A stretch of DNA of 64,000 bases from Salminus brasiliensis (Eukaryota > Chordata > Actinopteri > Characiformes > Bryconidae), in NCBI RefSeq assembly GCF_030463535.1, contig NC_132894.1, positions 12,421,433 through 12,485,432 of the forward strand. The letters are read 5' to 3'. The notes under the pieces were generated by a model. It made no database searches and was not told the DNA's origin. It saw only the letters and a program-made list of their open reading frames with translations. This document shows positions 53,201 to 62,900 of this stretch, in pieces (positions within the stretch are counted from its first letter, which is position 1; every line of letters begins with the position of its first letter). The translations under genes and the position numbers were made by a program.

Positions 53201-53890
53201 TGGTTCCTGGCCAGACAGACAGACACTTTTAAGTAGCAATCACCATTTGATCATTTCCAATACAGACATAATAGGCTGAATTGAACACAGTCACAGTTCA
53301 AATATTTTAAAAATGGAAAATACATGCATAAAAATAACCATTTTTTCTGTCTAAGGACACCTTAGAGAATTAAGTAGTAATTACCACAAAAACAGCAATT
53401 ATTTTTCAAATTATATCAGTTGAATCCTAGAGCATACTTTGCATAGAATAGGCTGGTAAAAGTCATATTTTGAAAATTCAATAATTCAGGACAAAACTAT
53501 ATAGATAAATAATTTAGTTTTTCCATACTAACAGCATGACTATATTTAGTAGACAGCTTCAAAAACACAAAAGAAAATGACTCCTTATGTCCATGGATTT
53601 AAACAGTTTGCGCCAAATTCGGACACTACCATATGTGTACCTAAGAAGAAATCAGGGTCAATCAGACTGGATGACAGTTTGGTGAGCCTGCGCTCACTGC
53701 TGCCTCAGCCTTCTGTTCTTGGCTGAACGAAGTGGAACTTAGTTTTCGGTAACACTTTACTTGGATAGTCCATTACAGATGCCTTGCAGATGCTCACCTG
53801 ACCTTCAACTAACATTCAACTGAATATGTATTAAAAACAAATTAAATACTATATACTAGTATACAGTATAAATAAATACTATAAATAATG

Positions 53891-53971
<81 letters not shown>

Positions 53972-56900
53972 GCAACTGAACTCTACATTCATGTAAATGA
54001 TAGTCTATTAAATGTAACCCTGCATCTAACCTTAAAACCAAACCTTAAACTAAACCTTAAATCCAATTATAAACCTAATCCTAACCTTAAATCAACTGTA
54101 AAAACCTAACCTTAAAGGTGTAAGGGTAAGGTTAGGTGTAGGCATCTACAATGGACCATCCATTTAAGTGTTACCTGGTCTTCTGCTGATGTAGCCCCTT
54201 ACCACAATTGTACAGAGTTTTCATCTGCGTCACTGTAGCCTTTCTGTCAGCTTGGACCAATCTGCAAAACTGCCTGAGCTTTTCTCTATTGCACAATTCT
54301 GAATAAACTCCAGAGACGATTGCGCTGAAAGTCCCAGGAGAGCAGTAGTTATAGAAATACCCAAACCAGCCTGTCTGGCACAAGCATTCAGGTCACTCTC
54401 CAAATCAAAATGCATGATTTTGAAAACATTTCGATCCATAATGAATTTATTACACTCTTAAATTGTAATAAACACATTGATCTTTCAACTAATCAACGAC
54501 ACAGAAATCTTGAGTTCCAAAGTCCACTCCCAGCACCTTGATCACATCCAGCACTTGACGAAACAGAAATTCTTCAAAATGGCTTTTAATGCGTTTTACT
54601 AAACCCTTCAATTAATCCCGTCCCAGAAGAACAGAAAAGGTCTAAAAGGCTGTTAAACTTCGCAACTCCGGTGCTTAAAGACAATAAGCCTGTCCAAGCC
54701 ATTAGGGCCAAAAACAGAATGTCTACCTATTGCAGGAGGTCTTTAGCGGGATTAAATTCCACAAAGCATCAGCAACAGGATCGGCAGCTGCTTCCCACTG
54801 CTCCCTTGGCCCCTGCAGGCACGAAACTCTCACCTTCAATCTGTCGGAGCCTCTTTATGTGCTCAACTTTGACAAATTCCACTCCTGTTTATCATGCTGC
54901 AAAACAATTCGAGCCAACAGTGTGCAGCAAACTGCTTCAACCTGCTGCAGGCGCCAACGCCGTGCTCACTGGAGCGCTCGGCTCCGCAGCCTGCACCTCC
55001 ACTGGGCTGCGAGGAGCTCTTAATCATGCGCTCGTTAGCGAGCACATTCTTAAAAGAACACGGCAATGAATGAAAAAGAAAGCTACTGTGAAGAGATGAG
55101 AGACAGATGCTCTGAATTCAGAATTCTGAGCTGAAGAGTTGGAGAGGTGAAGGCAAAACCTGCATTAAAAATAAAGCAGAGGAAGCTCAAAGCAGTAGCA
55201 GCACAAGCATTTCAAATCTACAGTCTTTGGTAGGGCATGGCTGTTCAGACTACATGCAGTATTAACTAACCAACTAAACCACAGGGGATTTCCAGCACTT
55301 GTAATACTGGACATAAATCACTGCTGAAATGTGTGTTTTTCACCCATTCACACAAAAATATTCATCAACTACATGTTAAAGGAAGCACACTATTAGGTTC
55401 CGGGTGACTCCGCGGTCCAACATGCTGCCACTATGGCCCTAGGGGTCGCAAGTTCAAATCGAGGTGGTGGAGCACAGCTAATGTTAACTGGCAGTACCAA
55501 ACAGAGAGAAAAATATAAATATAAAAATATTAAAAAATAATAAATAAACTAAAAAAAACATTTAAAAAGGGACATGCTATGTAAAACTGCACACTTTTAT
55601 CTGGAATGCATTCCAACCAACAAACTATAAAATCTTAGTCAGTGTTTGAGTTGCCCAAGTCAGAAAACAAGGCTGTTCAGATTTGGCTTGGCCTCAATGT
55701 GTGCAGATCAAGAATCTGTGAGATGTTCTGGAACAACAGGTTCAATCCATGGAGCACTGGCAACTCATAACTTACAGGACTTACAGGAAGGGTCGGCGCG
55801 GTTGTGGTGGTACATGGTGGACAAACAGCACATTAGACATGTGGTAATGTTATAATATTAATGTTTTGGCCAATTGATGTATATATTTATCAGTATATTA
55901 TCAGTATATGATATATTTATCCCACAAATCTCAAAAAATATATTGTATCTCCAAATAGCAGCTTTACAGGGCAAGAGGAATAAACTAAATAAAAGCACAG
56001 ATCAAATTCTGAATATTGTTCAAAAGAACTGAATTAGTTAAATTAATTGAGCAGCTCATTACCATATTTTCCTATTGCGATAAAGGTTGCATGACAACTT
56101 TTGTAAATAGTGTAAAATTTGACCAGATATGTAACAATTACAGTTTCATAACTTGTTCATTATTTGTTTTAGAAATAGGCCCAGTTAACAGCATCAGAGC
56201 TTGGCTGGAACAAACCTTAAAAAGCAAAAATCACACTTTTAAAATGAGCCGATTTTGTCTCCAGCACGCACGCACACACACACTGTCCTGTGATGCATCC
56301 AGGACGTTCAGTACATTTCATGAGGGACTTCATGAGTTAAAGTGAAGGACAAAGTGCCGTAAGCAACTTTCTATATCTTTTAAAGGGTCTGCGACACACC
56401 GATGGGTTGACTTTCAGTGGAAGCCCATGTAAAAATATTTACAAAGAATCAAAGAGCCAAAGAAGAAAGAAATAATGTTACAACACAGAAGAGTACAATA
56501 TGCAGACCATATGACTTTCATTACTAACTATGAAAGCGTTTAGGCCAGTCAAATTACATGCTTCTGCACATTTGCTTAATCTGACTCTAACAAATGAATA
56601 GCTACAAACCTTCTGGCATATTTTATGACCCCTGCCTCCTCCCAGTATGTTAAAACGGGCTAATAAGCTAAACTTGACCTCCACAATTTGCTGGAAAATG
56701 CCATATTCATTCATTAGGCTTTCTTAATTGACTGTATTTACACTTACAAATCAACAAAATGTAATTTATCTACCACAGCATTGGCAAATCAAGTGTTAAT
56801 ATTTCATGTCACGTCAATAAAGCAGCCTTGAGTTGCTAATTCATTTGACCAGAGGAGTTTTTCAGGCCCAAAGGGCTCCCTCTGACTCTTCAGCAAAAGA

Positions 56901-59900
56901 CATGAGAGGCCAGAGCTGGCCTAGGAGGTGCTCATGCTCCATGAGCAGCTGTTGATTCTCCCACAATACTTTTTTAAGATGATCTCAAACCAACACAGAG
57001 CAGTCAACCCAGAAAACTGGACACTGAAACTGTAACAGGAAGTGTGTCTGTAATGTACGCTACAACTTTCACGACTTAACAGTGTTGCTAAACTGTAAAA
57101 AGGGATGTTTAAATGTGTATAAATAACTGCTACAAATAGAACATTTCAGTTGGACTGAGGGCCCTATTTTAGCCATCTTTAGGTGAGCCTCACATCACAC
57201 AGCTTGGTTTAAGGCATGTCTTAGCTATTGTAGCATGTACCTCTTAATGAATCATGGGTGTGGTTTGGGGCGTAATGTGCAATAAACTAATCAGCGGGTC
57301 ACTTGTCATTCTCTTTAAGAGGCAGGTTTCAATGGCGGTGTACGCAGAGTTGGGCTGCACACGCCTGTGTTCACAATTCGCTGACAAGATGGCAATAAAC
57401 GTCTGACTGTTGACATCTACCCAAGTTGTTTCCAGTCAGTGGAGCTCTTGTGTTTTCCATTGCCAAGATAGCAATACGCCAGAAATCTACCTGAACTCAC
57501 CTCATTACGAGACCACCACGCTCATCCCCGTAGATATATTCACAAGCACTGCTGCTATTTAAACTACCCAGGCAAAAGGTGCTAAAAAAATAGACTGTTG
57601 GCGGGGTGTAAGATAGCAATGAGCATCACTGCATGCCTTGCGCAGGGTCTAAGACAGGGCTCTGAGAGTCACAATTTTGAGGGAAGACCATGCTTCAGCT
57701 GTTTGTGTGCACCTGTGTACTGCACCATAAGAGGTAGGTGTGAAGGCACCTTTAAAACTACAGGTGGGCTCACACCGAATATTAAACTTTGCTGAGGTGA
57801 AATTACATTACACTTCCAAAGCATCTTATATGCAGTTTATTTCTCTTTTAGAAAGGTACAATTTGCAAGATCAGGGCAAAAACACTACTGCACTAGCCAA
57901 AGGAACCACTAGCAACAATTACGCTAATCATCAAAGCTATCTTTTTACGATGGTGTACCTAAATAATTAAATGTCTAAAGACTGGTCCAAGAAGTCAAAG
58001 GGATTTGAATCAATTGAAGAGCAGGCTTTGAAAACCTTTAAAGGCAAGCTTAAGAGACGTGAAAAAATAAATAAGTCAGTAAATCCCGCAGACTAATAAG
58101 CTTGGCTGCGATTCCAGACGCGGCAGCGCCGCGGAATGAGAAACTAGGTTCTGTTACACGGGAGGCAGAAAATCCCCGCCACACCGTTTCCCAACCTGTT
58201 ATTACTCTGATTAACGCTCCTCCATAATGATAAATGTATCTGGAGCACGAAGGGCATGAAAACACACATAATTCAAGCCCAATTTAAATTTTACATAACA
58301 TTTTCTGCTGGTTCTGTCTTTTTTACAGCTTTAGACAAGCGGGCCATTTCGATTTCAGATTAATTAAAAGTCTAGCACCGCAAGCATCAAGTATTGAGCC
58401 ATTAAATATCAAGCTGGCTTTCCTTTTTTTATTAATGAAATAGACTTTTGACAGGCCATAAAACATGTTATTCATGTGCGGTGTCCTGAAATCTGTGTGC
58501 ACTAGGACACCACCCCACACCACAGCTTTGACTACATCAGCGCTTTAATCTGCTGGATTGAAGTCAGGTCTGAACTATTAAAGTTAGGTTAAAACTCCTT
58601 AAAGAGTACAGCCACCCTCAGTATCAGCAGGACTCTCACCCTCAAAATCACACAAGAGTGGGCAGGGCAAAAATGTGGCTTTTCTACTGCATATGTCGAC
58701 GAGGTGACCAGTGGAAGCTCTAGCATTCAAAAAATTGCTGCCCACCACTACGTAATAACTGGACACATATTTCTATATTTCATCATTAATTGAGGCGGAG
58801 TCATGATTTTCAACCACTTGGGGGCGCACAAATGGTTTTACTATCTCTTCATGCTGCCCTCTCACCGCAGACAGCAATATCTGGTAAGTAAAACAATTAC
58901 AATGTTTGTATTTCAATGCTAAAACAAAGCTATGCTATGCTAGGCTAGTCAATGTTATACTATGCAGTGCCATAAACCAGCCACTGACAGCAAAGATCAT
59001 AATTTTTGCAAGAGCCCACCAAAAACCACTAGGGTTCATTCTAAGGCACAATAACAGGGTTGTAAATAGGCTCATATCACATATAAAACCCTGACGCCAG
59101 CCTACAAAGCCAAGAATGGTCCAGCTTCTCCTACCTGACGCCAATGGTCAAAACCCGATCCGTACCAAGAGCCCTTTGTGTTGATGTGTGGGGTAGTGGT
59201 TGCTCAGCGGTTAGAGCTCTGGGCTATTAGAGCTCCTTGGCAAGCTGCCACTGTCGGGCCCTTAAGCAAGGCCCTTTACCCTCTCTGCTCCATGGGTGTC
59301 GCAGCAATGGCTGCCCACCCTTCCAAAAGCGGAAGCCAAATCTCATCTGTGTCCGTCACAAATGGTCAATGTGGTTGTTTAATGTTCAATGTTTACTATG
59401 CTATGCTAGTCTATGATATGCTATGCAGCTCTTGGACGCCATCACCGTGCCATAAACCAGCCATTGAAACCTAAGTGCATCATTTTTTCACAATCCCTTC
59501 ATAAAAGGAAAAAAACAAAAACAAAAACAACAGTATCGCTCATTCTAGGGCAAAATAACAGGGTTGTAAATAGGCTCCTATTACATATAAAGCCCTGAAG
59601 CTAGCCTACAAAGCCAAGATTGGTCCAGCTTCTACACCTGATGGCAATGGTCAAAACCGGGTTCATACCAAGAGCCCACACACACATTGTTGCAATAAGG
59701 TTACTGGGTGCTCAAAAGGATCTTAAATTCAGGGTCCATCGACACTAGCTTTGGATCTGTGTGTTAAACTGCTTTTAAAAGAACATCTGCTAAAGGTCAT
59801 AAATGTACACGCAAATGTAAAACTGGGCAGATTTCTCCCCAACTAAAGTCACATATTTATTATTTATTCAATAATATAAAGTGCATTCAATAGTACAATT

Positions 59901-62900
59901 TACAGAAACTCATTAAATGCAATTGGAAAGACTGCACAGAATCCAAAAAAGTACACATCCATAAACCTCTACACTCCAAAAGGATGTTGCAGGTTGATCA
60001 TCATCCAACACCCTCCTAACGTTAACCCTTAATAGCAGGTTCTGCACCAGCAGGGTTAGAGTCATCCTTGTTCTCCACTTTAAGGACCCTCTTGTCGTAA
60101 TGACCTTGCAGCATTGATGTAATTAACTGGGTTCAACTGCATGCTTTGGCTTGTGTACAAAAATGAGATACAGTAGGCAGCTCTGCCCTGCATGCCCATC
60201 TGGACTAAAACGAATGTTCCTGTCCCAAAAAACAAGCTTGTAATTACCAACAGAGTGCAGTCCTGATTTACAGTACAGCCCCCCTCCAGTCTGGGCTGGA
60301 CCTCATTCATTTTAAATCACAAGGAAGGCATCCGCGAAAGATTCGTAACGTCGGCAACAATTGCCATGGACCCACTGATGTATTTTATGGAAAATTCCCT
60401 TTGATGTGATCTTCCTGTGCGAAGGTGCAATCGGGTGACGGCATGTAAAGAGCCACCAGGACAAGGCTGCTTCTGACATCTTTCAGCTCAATCACTGTAT
60501 GAGCTGTATGAGACGCTCTTGCCCTTACCTGACCTGAACTTCACACAATGCACCTGACTGGGATCCAGAAAGGGAGGGGGGGAAAGAAAGAAAAAAAGAA
60601 TCCCAGCTCAGTTCCTCTTTCAAAGCACTGCATCAACCAGCCTCCGCCACAGTGAATAAAGCGCCGCAGAGGGAAGACGTAAAGGAGCTGTCAGCTGATC
60701 ACAGCCATTCTCCTACAAAATAAAGATTCCTCCCTCAAACCTCAAAGCAAACAGCAACTAAAGTTTACAGTACTGGGAGGTATACCATAAAGTTGGGAGG
60801 GGAAAAAAACCTGGATTTGCAAAAGACCTGACTTGACATAGGATCTATACATCGATGCCAAAGAGTGGAGGTGTTGCTGAGAAAATAATGAGGAGAGCTG
60901 CATCCTGAAAACGTAAAACCAACGATGGAAAGTCCATAATGTTTAAAGTGCAAGATTCCTCATCGTTCTGGGATGCAGCTTTCCACCAGAAGAGCAACGG
61001 AGGGTCTGAAGTCAGTTCTATATTTAATGGATTTCACTGACAGATACTTGTTCAATTATATAAGTGTCCACATATGGACCATACACAGCACTGCTAGAAA
61101 GTTTGTGGACACAGTGGATCAGATCTTCAACAAGTCCTAAAAATAGATGAACCCAATGTAACATTTTCTTCTTATTATTATTACTTATTATATTAATAAA
61201 ATATTATTACAGAAAGCATTATCCCCTTAAACAATTTGCATAGGCCTACCCTTATGTTTTTCAATCTCATAACTACACTATTAACACAATCAGGAGCTGT
61301 GTCACAAACCCTAACACAGTACCCTGTGGGACACCACAAAACAGTAAGAAAATATCAGAAGAATAAATCTTAGTTCAAAATGTTAAAGCTTTTACATTTA
61401 TTTCTTAAGCAAAAAAATTAATTAAGTATTGTTGAGAGTATTTGCTTTGCTTAAATTTTAGCCAAACGTTGGATTAATGTTGGCCCACTCCTCTTCATGT
61501 AACAGCTTCAACTCTGTGATGTTTTGGCTTAGCCAGTACAAAGATTTCTCTATTTCAGAGTCGCTGTCTTGCTTCATGGCCCTCTTACGCTAAGCTTTAG
61601 TTCACGAACAGATACCCTGATACTCTACTATAGAATGTATTAGTATTCAGTGTGTGTATACAGTGTATATTATATAGTGTTCCGTTTCTGAAAAGCTCTC
61701 AGAAAGCTCATATGTCTACAGAACAGGCTTCTAAAAAGTTTCTGTCTTATCAACTTGAGCAAACTTCGGACAGGAAGAAGTGTCCTTTTTGGGCAGTAGA
61801 GGTTTCGTCCTTGCTAGCCAGCCCAAGCACAACCTTCTGGTTCAGCGCCTGCTTGATTGTGGGTTCATGAACATTGAAACTACATCAGATGTTACCCTGG
61901 AATCCCATGCGACATTTTTTGCAATTTTATAATGATGTGCCCTTGGAGGAATTTTTGCTGGACAATCTTTGGAAGAGTCCCAGTAGAGCTGAATTTCCTC
62001 CCTTTGTATATAATCCATCTCACAGTAGATTGGTAGAGACTAATCTCTTCAGTAAACTGGTTTTGTATGAGAACCTGGAAAAGCGATAAAGACTCTCAGG
62101 AAGATTCTCAAAAATATTCCATTTTATTATATTCTTTGTTCAAGGAAACCTGTGTCATGAAGACCAGGCCTTAATAGTGAGGACCCAAGGTTATGTTCTT
62201 GAACTGTGGGAGTGGGAGTACCCCTTAAATGAACTCTGGCAAAGATATTTAATGTTGAATGGTTTTGCTTGACAAAATGCTAAAATCTAATGTTTTTTTT
62301 GCATAATTTGTGTTGTTTTGGGTACTCTTTATCTAGTTTTAAGAATTCTATGAAGATCTGAACACATTCCAGGTCAAGCCTGGGCAGAAATACAAAATAA
62401 ACTTTCTACTGTGACTTTCTAGTGGCACTGTATAACTCTGGATTACAGAGCACTCAGAGTTAAAAGGAGCTTAAGGCAGCTGTACTTACCGTGCTGCAGA
62501 GGGACACCTGAAAGATACTTCCGTTGCTTCCTCCGCAGTATGCAAAGTACTCACAGGGGTCAAGGGTCACAGACATGATGCTGACATCGAAAAGAACAGA
62601 CAGAAGCATCTCACCAGAGGAAATTTCCCATAGCTGTAAAAGAGGAAAAATATAGGTTCATGCATTAAAGGACGTACAACAGCAGAATTTCTGCCTCAAT
62701 GGGGAAGAGGAAAAAAAAGAGACTGAGACTTCAGCAATGTCATTCAGAGTGTGTTGGTGTGAAGTGGTTCATTGTACAGAAAATGACAGACTTTCTTTAC
62801 AGCGCAAATATAGCCTTTATATAAATTAAAAAGTATAGTCATGCGAAAAAAATTAAAACCCCATTAAATATTCAGGATTTTTTTTATATTAAGAAACATG

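Larger units (their letters stand above)
52060..62489 (-). other. wdr18: wdr18 intron (about 10.4 kb)
   Basis: It contains a TIR-bounded MITE with a (TA)n core, the 58.9-59.7 kb duplicated repeat, SINEs, unique islands and copy B of the 239-bp block. No nested gene is seen. Confidence 0.7.

Noticed and set aside
53856..54109. Tyr/Ile repeat proteins
   Set aside because: They are translations of the (TA)n tract.
54671..55069. Possible nested gene in the wdr18 intron
   Set aside because: Overlapping frames on both strands with no recognisable domain. Better explained by a GC-richer stretch of unique DNA.
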